DNA of 64,000 bases from Orobanche coerulescens (taxonomy: Eukaryota > Streptophyta > Magnoliopsida > Lamiales > Orobanchaceae), in NCBI GenBank assembly GCA_033398695.1, contig CM065803.1, positions 47,731,501-47,795,500 on the forward strand. Direction: 5' to 3'. Position 1 is the first letter of the stretch. Each line of letters opens with the position of its first letter. A model generated the notes under the pieces. The model saw only the letters and a program-made list of their open reading frames with translations. It searched no databases and had not been told where the DNA came from. Both the position numbers and the translations under genes were made by a program. Positions 1 to 11,139 of the stretch are shown here, piece after piece.

Positions 1-909
1 TGGTGTATGGAGGAACTCTCCCTCTCAAGACTCTCTCTCTCTCGCACGGTTGAAGAAGGGGGAATGAAATGAGTGATTTATTTGAATAAACGCCGATATA
101 GCGCCGATCGCGTCGTGTGCCGGCTCGGAAAATCAGGCCGTGGCATAGAGCCAAAAATTGTGCCCGGTGGTGGTGACCGCTCGTTGTGCCGCGGCTCATC
201 CGAAGTGTGCCGCGGCTCGGACTCGGCATGTGCCGCGGCACCTTGTCTGATCGATTTTGGCCGGCAAGTGTCACACGGTGTGCCGCCTGCACAAGTGTGC
301 TTGGCCAGACCGACTACTGCAGCGCAAGACAATCCTTGTGCCGCGGCACACGCATGCTTTGTTTAGGCAACAATCGAGTGATGTGTGCCGCGGCTCACAA
401 TCCTTGTGCCGCGGCCCACACCCCCTCGGGTCCCAAAATGACGAAAAATGATCCTAAGGAGAATAAAAGCAACAGGATCGATATTTGGGTAACAATAACA
501 CGAAATGGAAGTACGGAACCCAAAACGATCTGAGGTACACAACCAAAGTCGAACAAGGGACAAATTCCCTAAACTTCTAGGAAATTACAAAAACGGCCCA
601 AACATCCGAAAAATCACGACACAACGTCGGATTAACAATCCGAAACTCGCAACATGCTCTACACAAGCATACTAACTCATGGAAGTAAGAAAACGACGAA
701 ATCGAACGAGTTTAACGAGAATCGAATACACATGAGACAGAATATAACACGAGATGAAATTACGTAAAAACATTATCAAGACCCGTCTAAACGGAAAAAC
801 TCCAAGAATAAAATAGGTTCAGAATTACAAAACAGTGCCAGGCGAGTTGTCCGAAACGAATATGCACCAAAAATAGAAATTACCAAGGATAGAAAACACG
901 GATATTACA
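1..909 (-). repeat. Gypsy LTR, antisense, cut by the left window edge
   Basis: Reads as the reverse complement of an LTR related to those of element E. Positions 13-110 match, in reverse, the E segment near 49095-49180 (purine-rich run, then a caaccatacgagag-like stretch). Positions about 113-425 hold many gccgcggcac-type motifs as in E. The stretch 870-909 ends in cggatattaca, the same edge as the LTR of element B, so the outer TG of the sense LTR lies at 909. No polypurine tract follows 909, so the element body, if any, lies left of the window; this would be a 5' LTR or a solo LTR. No coding capacity. Confidence 0.65.
113..425. promoter_or_regulatory. GC-rich palindrome array in the left-edge LTR
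   Basis: A run of repeated short motifs, mostly gtgccgcggcac and variants, in an otherwise AT-rich neighbourhood. On the antisense LTR reading it lies just upstream of a TATA-like gcgctatatcgg (about 97-108). Placement and motif match the arrays in both LTRs of element E. A role as U3 enhancer is inferred only. Confidence 0.45.
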
Positions 910-1346
910 AAAGGTCCACGTATACCTATCACAATCTTTCGATTCAATCATTGACAATCCCTGAGTGATTTCTATGTGACCGAATCGAGTTGAGTCGTGT
1001 TCAAGTATACTAATCCCATTACCATACCTATAACGTGTGCTCCCACTAACTGTTAGTGAAGACAATAATATTTGGTATCCTATGCGAAATAAACTCAATA
1101 TATACACCCTCAAATGCCAAACTCAAACTCACCGAACACAATAAAAAAAAATTAATTCACTCAAAATCACCCAAAAAATATCGTGCTATGTCTAGTGAAA
1201 GGAGGGTCGATCAACGGAGCTTCATTCAATATCGTGCTATGTTTGCGTTTCCGGAATATCAAAATAATATAGGTAATTAAATATTTAATTTCCATGATTT
1301 GTGCATTTTGATATTAATTTAGTTTATTAGTTGCTACCTTCTACAC

Positions 1347-3675
1347 ATGCCGGGGCATCCTCATCGTACGTCCCTTTCTTCGATGCTTCGCAGCCCAGTG
1401 AATCCTTTCTTCGGTCAATCACACTCATACGGGGGCGCATCAGGATGTTACAATCAGCGCACCGATTGGGAGAACGAGCTCGAACAGCTCGGTAGGGTTG
1501 CCGCTTCCTCAAACTGGTTTGAGGACCAATATATTGGCGAGACCATCTTTGGGGGGTTTCCATTTCACCGCTCGTCAAATGAACAAGTGCATATAATTCC
1601 TGACCTCAATCAGACGGTCGAGGAAGATGAAGAGTGTCCCTCTTTCGATGACGATGAAGACGGCGAGGACGACGACGATTACGTCCAAGAAAGGGATACG
1701 ACCTCAGAGAGCGAGGGTGAGTCCAATTTATATCACGATGGTAGGCAGATAAACAGGGCCTTGTTTGCAGAGTGGATCGCCTGGATACATGAAGAAGGCG
1801 GGATGCATAAACTATTGCAAATAATGTATCCAGGGGAGTACGAGCATATACCAGAAGTGGATACAGACACTGACCATATGAGGAATCAGCTCGTTTTGAT
1901 AGTCCCTCCACGGCCTCGTGATTCGGCGGTGTTTCAAGACAAAGATCTGAATATCGATGAGCTAGGAAAAAAACTCTATTTTCTGGACCAAATCAGAGAT
2001 ATGGATTGCGGTCGGTTTATGGCATTTGCACAGGAGGAAATTCTTCGTAGTCAAGAAATTGGATACTGGCATAATGGTTCTTAGATGCAAACTATATAAA
2101 GACTGCCCATTCAGATTGACCCTCCGATCTGAAGGGGGATCTTGGACCGTCTCTATGTTTCGAGAGGAGCACACTTGCTCCGCATTCGGACTAAGAAACA
2201 CCATTCATAGGAAGGTCAAGAGCATCATGATCGGTTCAATCTTTGCAAAAGGATTGCTCCGTGATTCTGAGATAATCAAACCTAAAATTATTATGAACGA
2301 GCTGTTATCCGAGTTTGGCATCGAATCTAGTTACGATGTTTGCTTGAAGGGTCGGAATAGGGCGTTCGAGATGGTATACGGCACGTACAAGGATTCCTTC
2401 AAGGAACTGCTGGGTTACCTTCACATATTGAAGATGACAAATCCTGGGACAATAACCCAGCACGAAATAAGCCCCGACGACAATTCAAACATGCGTTCAT
2501 AGCCTTGGCCGCATCAATAAATGCTTACACGAGCGGGTACATCACGTCGGTTATAGTTGTTGACGGCAAGCATCTGAAGGGGAAGAACAATGGTGTGATG
2601 TTCGTAGCTGTGGCGAAAGATGCGAACGAGCAACTATTCCCTTTGGCCTACGGAATAGGTCCGATCGAGGACAATGAGTCATAGACCCGGTTCATGTAAT
2701 GCCTCCAAGGATCATATGGCATTTTGCGAGGTCATTTGATCGTCTATGGCCAGCACCCATCAATCATTCGTGCAATTTGAGATGTGTTTCCCGAGACATA
2801 CCACAAGTTCTGTTACTACCATCTTGCTAAGAAGTTGGTTGTGTACGGAAAGAATGTCGGCGGGCAATTTTTGCACGCCGCGTACACGTACGATAAGGCT
2901 GCTTTTAACAAATTGATGTTAGGCATCCGTAACACTAGTAGGCATGCCTACGAGAAAGTGATGGGGATCGGACGTTTCAGCAACCTCACGTCCAATGCGG
3001 TAGAATCTTTCAATAATCGCCTTCTGTGGGCACGACGTCTCCCAATTTGTGCTTGTCTGGATGTTGTAAGGCTCATCATCGAAGAATGGTTTAACGAGCG
3101 TCGCGAAAAGTGCATAAATGACCATGGACCTATCACAGAAGAGGCCAGGAGAAAGCTTGTTGTGCAATACGAACTAGCGAAGTCCTACCGGGCCATGAAG
3201 ATTAATGATGTGCCGCAATACAAAGTTCACACGTCTCAGCGGTAAGTGAAGGTGGACCTTAGACGGCATATGTGTGACTGTCAACGATGACATCTGGATT
3301 GTATACCTTGTTCACATGCGATTGCAGTAATAAGATACGTCTAAATTGCTACTATTATCTCGAGCAAGATATTTTTTTATTATTCATACACTAACTACTT
3401 GTTCTATTGTAGGAAAAGTGGACAGAACATCGTTACATATGTTTCGCCTTTTTACTTACGGAGAACGTATGAAGTGTGCTTCAACGTGCCAATTAATAGT
3501 GTCCCAAACAAGAAGCATTGGACATTGCCGCCATATTGCAGACAATTCGAGGTCCTACCCCCGATTTGGAGACGTCTACCGGGAAGACGAAGGGAGTCAA
3601 GAATCCCAAGTAGAAGCGAACGCCATCGTCGTCGAGGTCGTCCGTAAATACATTATCTGGAGTAGCCATGCATGA
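1347..3675 (+). pseudogene. Mutator-like (MULE) transposase, decayed
   Basis: Pieces of a plant MULE transposase in the expected order but in two frames. About 1347-2025 gives an N-terminal region with a long Asp/Glu run. About 2026-2480, shifted by one frame, gives the MuDR-type DNA-binding region (CKLYKDCPFRL). From 2484 the frame returns and shows the DDE domain: VVDGKHLKG near 2560, PLAYGI near 2645 and TSNAVESFN near 2990. A SWIM-like zinc finger (CDCQR, then CIPCSHA) lies at 3273-3325, followed by a probable intron (about 3342-3412) and a tail ending in an RRRGRP-type basic patch. In-frame stops stand at 2682-2684 and 3288-3290 where Trp is expected, and others follow near 2700 and 2780. 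No terminal inverted repeats were found. A non-functional copy. Confidence 0.8.
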
Positions 3676-3689
3676 CATGCATGAAAGAA

Positions 3690-4640
3690 TACAAAAGCTC
3701 TGTACAATTAAAAAAAATAAGCGGGCCCCCAATAAGAGAGTAAAATAAAACAGCACAATATTCGGAGCTATAAAATGCATTATTTTAAAGTAGAAATAGC
3801 TTGTTTTGCCCTTTTAGATATAGTAATATTTTTTTCTGCCCCAAGTTTAGTAACAACTCTTTTGATACCCAAATTGTCGAAATTGACCTTTACTCGAATA
3901 AAATTCGAGTCATATATTGTAATTTCGAGTAACATAATTTCGAGTCAACTTAAAAAAAACAATATTGAGGAAGGTTGAAAATATGGGTTACCGGAGTCCG
4001 AAAATTCGAGTTACACGAGACTAATTTGTGTCACCCGAATACAATTCGTGTTACACGAAATTCATTCGTGTAACCAAAAAAAAAATGTCTTTCACGACAT
4101 GTGCAGTGAGAGTGTAAGAGTGTCTTACACGATTTTTTTTTTACATGTCCCCCGAATGAATTCGGGAGACCCTTTCTTTTTTTTTTCTTTTTCTTTTTAC
4201 ATCTCCCGAATGAATTCGGGAGACCACCTTTATTTTTTTTTAAATCTCCCGAATTCATTCGGGAGACCTTTTTTTTTTTACATGTCCCCCGAATGAATTC
4301 GGGAGACCCTTTTTTTTTTTACATCTCCCGAATGAATTCGGGAGACTTTTTTTTATTTACATGTCCCGAATTGTATTCGGGTGACACGAATTGGACTCGT
4401 GTAACCCGAATTTTTGGACTCCAGTAACCCATATTTTCAACCTTCCTCAATATTGTTTTTTTTAAGTTGACTCGAAATTATGTTACTCGAAATTACAATA
4501 TATGACTCGAATTTTATTCGAGTAAAGGTCAATTTCGACAATTTGGGTATCAAAAGAGTTGTTACTAAACTTGAGGCAGAAAAGAATATTGCTGTATGCA
4601 AAAGGCAAAACAAGTTTTCTCCCTATTCTAAGGGGTTGCT
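3690..4640. repeat. Fold-back (long inverted repeat) element
   Basis: Left arm from about 3795 (gcttgttttgcc) to about 4080 and right arm from about 4361 to 4620 (gcaaaacaag) are near-perfect reverse complements, including the stretches around tcgagtcatatattg and ggaaggttgaaaatatggg. The arms are about 260-280 bp. The loop (about 4100-4350) contains five copies of a smaller palindrome built on cccgaatgaattcggg. No ORF. It lies just after the MULE remnant and might be a related non-autonomous element, but no shared ends were found. Confidence 0.75.
4149..4344. repeat. Cluster of five short palindromes separated by T/A tracts
   Basis: Copies of ctcccgaatgaattcgggag or its reverse complement begin near 4149, 4203, 4246, 4286 and 4325, spaced about 39-54 bp and separated by T-rich tracts with acat(gt). 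Each copy folds on itself, and the whole cluster sits in the loop of a larger hairpin. The copy at 4246 is in the opposite orientation. Confidence 0.8.
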
Positions 4641-5377
4641 AAACATACCAAAAAGTCAAACTAATTTTTTTAATTTTTTTTCAAGACTTAATCATTACCT
4701 AATTATATTGTTTATATAGTTAATAATTATAGGCATAATCATTATGTTTTTATTTTTTATATATTATATCCTTTTTTAATCTTTTATTAAGCAAGTGAAT
4801 TTTGTGTTTGATAAGATTAAAGAAATAAATTGAAAGGTAAAATGAGTCGTAAATATATAATTATTATAATATTATTTTGATATATATTATATACTTTTTT
4901 TAATATTTTACTATTTTTAGTTATTATAATTATAAAAATATAGATTTGTATAGATTTTTATATAATAAAGTTGATTACAATTTTAAAGAGATGGAGAGTT
5001 TGTATAAAATAAAATAAAATAAAATAAAGTAAAAAATGTTATAATCACAATCGTTGTAACAGTTGTGGTTGTTGTGAACCATTGATTATGTGAGTGGTGT
5101 GGTAGTTGATAGATTTTCGATCTCCAATTGCGGCGAAATTTATATAAAACGTAGATAAAAATAAACTAAGCACAATCATATATCTAAAATTGTCTAAAAG
5201 TATATACAAAATAAATTATGAAGTAAAAAATAAAACTTAAAGAAATTAATTAATTTTTAAGAAAATCAATAAAAAAAGAAGCGTTTTTCTGGGGTATGTC
5301 TGAAAAAAAAAAGGTACAAAATTATTTTTGCTGCTCGTCAACTCGTCTTTCAACTGTAAACCTCTCCTTCCCTTGGG
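4641..5377. other. AT-rich spacer, no gene seen
   Basis: Very AT-rich, with an (aaaat)n-like stretch near 5006-5026. I see no conserved ORF, tRNA or clear repeat boundary. Confidence 0.6.
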
Positions 5378-5700
5378 TCTCTGATACCACTGTTGAGATC
5401 CAGTGATTAAAATCGGAGTTACGCAGCGGAAAATAAACTGGTCTAACTGGATAAAAAACAAACCCCTTAAACAGATCAATCAAGCATTGTATAAACGAAT
5501 ATAAATTAACGAAGATAAAATTAAGAAGTTATACCCTCGTAGACCTTTGATAATATGTTCTTGATTCCGAGCACGAACATGAATCCAATCGAACGAGCTT
5601 TTGAAAATTCCCGAACACCGAACTTACCCTGCCTCTACATATCACGCGTCGGAAGATGACCGGAAAATATTTCTATCAACTTATACTCTAAGTATATGGC
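5375..5700 (-). repeat. Copia-type LTR and primer-binding-site scrap, antisense
   Basis: The plus strand reads tctctgataccactgttgag near 5378. On the minus strand this contains tggtatcagaga, close to the usual primer-binding site complementary to initiator tRNA-Met, with the LTR edge (tgttgag...) directly next to it. What follows (cggagttacgcagcgg and so on) resembles the 5' LTR region of common plant Copia-like elements. The far LTR end and the internal region were not found. Confidence 0.45.
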
Positions 5701-5999
5701 TAAAAATTGATAGAATTAACCTATATTTACTTTTATAAATACTAAGTATTTTTAAAATTATTTTCTTTTCAAATACACTAAAACATAATACAGGTGCGAT
5801 ATCATTGGTCGGTAACCACTACGTCCAAGTAGAATTACAAGAAAATTTTCCATTACCTCATAACCATCCGCAATGGTTTCATTACACATATGACCCGGCA
5901 TTGGCCTTCCCATATATAAGTCGGCAAAATTGTAACAATGTGTAATTGGATATTAATGATTAGAAAATTAATATATAAGTATTATTTAATTTTATTTAT

Positions 6000-6019
6000 T
6001 TATTATTAATGATTAGAAA
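6000..6019. repeat. Left 20-bp target-site duplication of RTE LINE 1
   Basis: The 20 bp starting ttattattaatgatt are repeated exactly at 7762-7781 on the far side of the LINE. A related attaatgattagaaa also occurs at 5952-5966, just upstream. Confidence 0.85.
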
Positions 6020-7528
6020 GGAACCAAGTATGGTTAACCGAGAGTTTAAGAGAAGAATTCAAAAGGGTGAAGTGACAATTGCATTGAAGAAGATGGGGTC
6101 AAAGAAAGCAGAAGGACCAGATGGTATACCTATTGAAGTTTGGAGGTGTTTGGGGGGGAGAGGGATCGAATGGGTAACTATGCTTTTCAATAAGATTTGG
6201 AGAAGCAATAAGATGCCATCAACATGGAGGAAAAGTATTCTCGTCCCTTTGTATAAGAACAAAGGTGATGTTCAAGATTGTTCTAATTATCGCGGAATTA
6301 AACTAATGAGTCATACCATGAAGTTGTGGGAACGAGTGATTGAACAAAGGATCAGGAAATGTGTGAAGATAATCAAAATCGGTTTGGATTTATGCTGGAA
6401 GATCGACCATGGAAGCAATTTATCTTATCCTATAGCTTGATGGAACATTATCGAGATAAAAATAAAGATCTGCATATGGTTTTTATTGATTTAGAGAAGG
6501 CATATGATAAAGTACCAAGAGAAGTACTTTGGTGGGCCTTAGCAAAGAAGGGTGTATCGCGGAAATATATTGACATTATAAAGGACATGTATGAGGGAGC
6601 TAGTACAAGTGTACGTACTAATGTTGGGAGGACAGAAGAATTCCCTATTACGATTGGGGTGCATCAAGGATCTGCTCTTAGTCCTTTTCTCTTTGCCATA
6701 GTCATAGACAAATTGACAAGAGAAATTCAAAATGACGTTCCGTGGTGTATGATGTTCGCAGATGATATTGTGTTGATTGATGAAACGAAGGTTGGAGTGC
6801 AACAGAAATTGGAACTTTGGAGGGATACTTTAGAAGCTAGAGGCTTTAGGCTGAGCAGAAGTAAGACTGAATATATGGAGTGTAGGTTTGGCGAAAACAG
6901 TGATAGAGAGGCGGGGATGATCACATTTGATGGGAAAGTTGTTCATGGATCCACTTTCTTTCGGTATCTTGGATCTATTATCCAAAAGGATGGAGAGTTA
7001 GATGGCGATATGGCTCACAGAATAAAGTCAGGGTGGTTGAAGTGGAAGAGTGCCACAGGGGTTTTATGTGATCCTGACATGCCTCATAGATTAAAGGGTA
7101 AATTTTACCGCACGGCAATTAGGCCTGCGCTGTTATATGGCACCGAGTGTTGGGCTGTAAAACAGTGTCACGTTCAAAAGATGAATGTGGCAGAAATGCG
7201 TATGCTACGATGGATGTGTGGTCATACAAAAAAGGATCGGCTCAGAAATGAGGTGATTAGAGAGAAGGTAAGAGTTGCGTCTATAGAAGACAAGATGATG
7301 GAGAATCGATTACGATGGTTTGGTCATGTGAGAAGAAGACCTATTGATGCCCCAGTGAGGAAACTAGAAAGTTGGGGAACAAGTAATGTTGTGAAAGGTA
7401 GAGGAAGACCCAAGAAAACTTGGATAAAAATGATTGAAAATGATATGCGGTTTCTTGGAATTGGAGAAAGTATGGCGATGGAGAGGCAAATGTGGCGGGA
7501 AAGAATACGGATGGTGGATGGAGTCTGA
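6020..7528 (+). pseudogene. RTE LINE reverse transcriptase, truncated and frameshifted
   Basis: Carries reverse transcriptase motifs: KKAEGPDGIPIEVW (near 6105), [11 protein letters not shown] (near 6490), the YADD-type catalytic box as [10 protein letters not shown] (near 6755) and the long basic C-terminal domain typical of plant RTE elements ([30 protein letters not shown]). The frame changes once or more between about 6360 and 6430, in the NQFGFM-like region, so the protein is split into two overlapping ORFs (to 6440 and from 6359). The apurinic endonuclease domain is absent. Inactive, but the second ORF of 389 codons is uninterrupted, which suggests a fairly young insertion. Confidence 0.85.
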
Positions 7529-7761
7529 TTTTTTTTTTATTTCCTAGTTTCTTTTATTTCATGTTATCTTTTAATTTATTTTTCAGGATTTTTCATTTTT
7601 TTTTTAACATTCATTCTCTTTTTTTATTTGCTTTTTTCTCTACTTTTTCCCTCTTTTTTCCTTTTATGTTATTTATGTAATGATTATTGACGGTTTCAAA
7701 GTTTGATTCATGTTAGCCGACCCCAAATCATTTTGGGACTAAGGCTTAGATGTTGTTGTTG
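6020..7761 (+). mobile_element. RTE-type LINE, 5' truncated (LINE copy 1)
   Basis: Non-LTR retrotransposon bounded by a perfect 20-bp target duplication. The endonuclease region is missing, so the copy starts inside the reverse transcriptase gene, as is usual for 5'-truncated LINEs. After the coding region come a T-rich 3' UTR (7529-7680), a conserved tail gccgaccccaaatcatttt (with the small hairpin cccaaa-tcat-tttggg) and a terminal (ttg)n. Two further copies of the family are in this window (22165-22892 plus 44358-44402, and 62763-63600 antisense). Confidence 0.9.
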
Positions 7762-7781
7762 TTATTATTAATGATTAGAAA
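7762..7781. repeat. Right 20-bp target-site duplication of RTE LINE 1
   Basis: Identical to 6000-6019, directly after the terminal (ttg)n of the LINE. Confidence 0.85.
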
Positions 7782-8395
7782 ATGCGGGCATCTAACGTTC
7801 TTAACTATGATGAAGTAAGTCATTCTACATGTGGCTGATTTCACGGTTCAAACATCCGACGATTTCACGACTATATTTGAAAAGTGATTTTGACACATAA
7901 AAATTAAAATTTTAAATTTTTGTTCCGGTCGTTATTATTCTTTTCGAGATGTTTAATTTAAATATAATTTTAATATATAATTTATATAATGAACTTTTGC
8001 ACTCCATATCGTGAAAGAATTCAATCATAGCGGAACCTAATGGCTCAAAATTAATTTTTTTCTTGTATTATCATAATTGTACTTCTCTACTTTTTTGTAT
8101 TATCTTACGTAATGTTTTTAATAAATATGATTTATAATATATATCTATTTAAATAATATATTTTTACACAATTTTTTTAGTATCATCATAATTGCATTTA
8201 ACTATTTTTAATATATTATATACTTTTATTATTTTACATAAATTTATTAAATTTTTCTTGAGTTGAATCATCATATATAATATGCTTATTTAAATATTGT
8301 ATTTCTTTATTTTATATAAATTTAGTATATTTAATAAATAAGTAAATTAAATTAAAAACAAAAAAAAAAGTAAAAAACTAAAAAAAAAAAAGGCT

Positions 8396-8420
8396 GCCAG
8401 CGAAATGCTGGCAGCAAGAA
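8396..8420. repeat. Small perfect hairpin in repeat A
   Basis: gctgccagc-gaaat-gctggcagc forms a 9-bp stem with a 5-nt loop. The second copy of repeat A has gctgccagcgaaatgctggc near 11690 with a decayed end. Just before it is an A-rich stretch, and just after it a G-rich one. Confidence 0.6.
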
Positions 8421-8682
8421 GGGGGGAGGGCGGCTAAAAAGACATGATTTGACATTTATTGTTTTTTATTGATAGATTAGTAATTTTTTTGGTATATTTA
8501 GCCAATGGCTATTCTAATAGAATGAGGCATATTTTACATCTATTTTATTAAGAGGGGCACTTTTCACATGAGGTTATTTAAAAAGGTTAGAAAAATCGTG
8601 TCTCTCCTACCTTTTTAAATGGGAGTCAAATCAACTTTGTGTGCTGCCCCCGCCTACCACCTTTTTTTTCCCCGACTCACGC

Positions 8683-9054
8683 GATTCCGTCTATGGAGAA
8701 GCCTCTTATAGTGCATCCCCATCCTAACGAGCGATATGTGGCGGTCCTTTTATTTAATCTTTAATTTAATTGCTTCTATTTTTAAACCCAACCAAGATTG
8801 CTTTCACTGGGGGCCACCATAGCATTTTGACTCCCAATTTAAATGAGTTATTTGCCAAATGAGTAGTTTTGAAACATATTTACCATTTTGGTAAATATAT
8901 TTGAAAGTACACCCACATGTTAAATATGTTTTAAAACTACACTCCTTTGTTAAATATGATTTAAATATTATTTAAACCATATTTACCAAAGGATCACCAT
9001 GTGTCGCTCATTGGGATGGGATGCACTACAAGAGCCTTCTCCATGGGCGGAACC
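8683..9054. mobile_element. Long-TIR MITE, copy 1
   Basis: Starts gattccgtctatggagaag and ends with the reverse complement type cttctccatgggcggaacc. The left arm continues through tagtgcatccccatcc and a ttaatctttaatttaattg stretch; the right arm keeps only the outer part. No coding capacity and no clear target duplication. Same family as 9095-9828. Confidence 0.65.
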
Positions 9055-9094
9055 GCGGGGGAGGGGGGCAAACGAGAAAGTGGGAGCCTGAGTC

Positions 9095-9828
9095 GGTTCC
9101 GTCCATGGAGAAGGCTCTTATAGTGCATCCCCATCCCAATGAGCGACATGTGGCGGTCCTTTTATTTAATCTTTAATTTAATTGCTTCTATTTTTAAATA
9201 ATATTTAAAACATATTTACCAAAGGGGTGTAGTTTTAAAACATATTTAATATATGGGTGTACTTTCAAACATATTTACAAATAGGTGTAATTTTTTATTT
9301 AAGTGGGCTTTTATTATTTTTTTCAATTTAATGTTTTTTAGTTTTTACCTTCGTGAATTACACGGAGATATTTACCTCTGCCCTCTCTAAACCCTAAACC
9401 GCTCATCGCTCATCTCACTGGCGACGATTTGCATCAAACTTTTGACTAAAAAGCAGTAAAAACAGATTTAAAAAAGGCAGTAAAAAACAGTTAAAAAAGC
9501 AGTAGAAAAACAGTTAGAAAAAGTAGAAAAATAATGATTTTAAAAAAAGTAAAACAAACAATAAAAACCTACTTAAATAGAAAAGTATACTTATTTGGTA
9601 AATATGTTTGAAAGTACACTTATATGGTAAATATGTTTTAAAACTACACTCATTAAGTAAATAACTCATTGAAATTGGGAGTCAAAATGCTCTGGTGGGC
9701 CCAGTGGAAGCAATCTTGGTTGGGTTTAAAAATAGAAGCAATTAAATTAAAGATTAAATAAAAGGACAGACATGTGTCGCTCATTGGGATGGGGATGCAC
9801 TACAAGAGCCTTCTCCATGGAAGGAACC
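9095..9828. mobile_element. Long-TIR MITE, copy 2
   Basis: Begins ggttccgtccatggagaag and ends cttctccatggaaggaacc. Its right arm (about 9590-9828), reversed, matches the left arms of this copy and of the copy at 8683 for more than 200 bp, including a gactcccaatttcaatgag stretch. The centre holds a short block near 9370-9440 (gccctctctaaaccctaaacc). No ORF. Confidence 0.7.
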
Positions 9829-9839
9829 CTCCCCCTACC

Positions 9840-10525
9840 TCTTTCTTTGGTCGTCCACCCTATACTCCTCGGTCCCGATTAAATATTGATTGATAGAGAG
9901 AGTTGTATTTTTACAGAGGCCTCATTTTTACAATTACAAGCGTCTAGTAAAATTAAAAGATTGATATAGTAGATAGATGTTTATAAATATACCGATTATA
10001 AGAGTGTGTTTGAGATAAAGAAATACAATATATTTATGATGTATGCCATAAAATTAGAGGATAAATGAGTACGTACATTCATTTTGAATATAAGAATGTT
10101 TATTGTTGTCTTAAGTTTAACAAATTTTTTTTATTTAAATTATTAAATTTGATAGTTACTTAATGAATTCGAGTCATCTATTCGAGTAACATATTTGAGT
10201 CACATATTCGGTTAACACAAAATACACCTGAGTCAAATAATCGAGTCACATAAATTTCTCTCGAGTCAACTATTCGACCCCAAGATTACGCCAGAATCAC
10301 CCAAAATACATTTGAGTAACCTATTTGAGTCACCTATTTACATCATAGCGTCTAGTTACAATTAAGTCACCTAATTATATCAAAATCACGTGAATCGAAT
10401 ATGAACAGGTGGCTCAATACATTCGAGTTGTTGTTGTAAAACTTATAGTCAAAAAAAAATATTTTACATTTAAATAAGTACAAATCCATATTCACACGCA
10501 AAGTCAAGTGATTGATTGTTAGTAT
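9840..10525. other. AT-rich spacer with degenerate tcgagtca motifs
   Basis: No gene seen. Between about 10155 and 10440 the motif (t)tcgagtca(c/t) and variants recurs many times at irregular spacing, similar in wording to the arms of the fold-back element at 3.8-4.6 kb. It may be a decayed relative, but no inverted arms were found. Confidence 0.4.
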
Positions 10526-10890
10526 TACTCCCTCTGTCTCAGTCAAAGTAGTACATTTTAATTATAATTTTAGTAGATTGATTTAATGTTACAGATGCGT
10601 AAATTTGTAAGTATTGATATTGCGTGTGTGATATACTCCCTTCGTTCCGCTTAAAGCTTTACACTTACCCCTTTTTTTTGTCTCTTTAAAATTTTTTACA
10701 TTTATCACTTTTACACAATCAAATCAAATAATCATTTTTTTTATTTTTAATCTCAATCATGCACTCACTATAGTATTTTTTATTTTTAAACCACCACCAC
10801 ATGTTTATCATCATTACTTACACAAATCATTAACTAAAATACATCAAATATACTCCTTCTGTCAAATTTTGAGCGGGACAGAGAGTGATT
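10526..10890. mobile_element. Stowaway-like MITE remnants
   Basis: tactccctctgtctc at 10526, tactcccttcgttcc at 10634 and tactccttctgtc at 10851 with gggacagagagtg at about 10874 resemble the CTCCCTCCGTCCC-type ends of plant Stowaway (Tc1/mariner) MITEs. They look like one or two decayed, partly nested copies. Exact ends are uncertain. Confidence 0.5.
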
Positions 10891-10894
10891 AAAA

Positions 10895-11060
10895 GATAAT
10901 TGTACTTCTCTACTTTTTTATATTATCTTACATAATGTACTCAATAAACATAATGTATAATATTTATCTATTTAAAAAATACATTTTTTACACAATTTTT
11001 TGGTATCATCATAATTGTATTTATCTATTTTTAATATAATATATAATTATTTCACGGTTT
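10895..11060. repeat. Partial third copy of the right half of repeat A
   Basis: The stretch around attgtacttctctactttt through ggtatcatcataattgtat matches 8085-8235 and 11375-11525. Confidence 0.55.
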
Positions 11061-11139
11061 GACATTGCTGTTATTTTTTTAAGCGAGTCATCCAGTACGC
11101 TGTGCTTACCACTTTGGTCTAGTCCTCCACGATCACAAC

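Larger units (their letters stand above)
5788..8510. repeat. AT-rich repeat A, copy 1, split by a LINE
   Basis: Positions 5788-5940 (ggtgcgat, cattggtcggtaaccactac, gacccggcat) and 7975-8510 (ttttgcactccatatcgtg to the gctgccagc hairpin and beyond) match, in the same order, 11145-11290 and 11290-11840. The pair is one repeat unit of roughly 700 bp, interrupted here by about 2 kb that includes the RTE LINE. Non-coding; family unknown. Confidence 0.7.

Noticed and set aside
4048..4296. Overlapping plus- and minus-strand ORFs with PNSFG-type repeats
   Set aside because: They are translations of the palindromic loop of the fold-back element.
4149..4344. Short regularly spaced palindromes as a CRISPR array
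   Set aside because: Spacers are low-complexity T/A tracts, units are palindromic and one is inverted; the array lies in the loop of a fold-back element.
3690..4640. Fold-back element as the right end of the MULE at 1.35-3.67 kb
   Set aside because: No matching arm was found upstream of the MULE, so a joint element cannot be supported.
8396..8420. Helitron 3' end (hairpin near terminus)
   Set aside because: No CTRR after the hairpin and no TC start or A/T insertion site could be defined.
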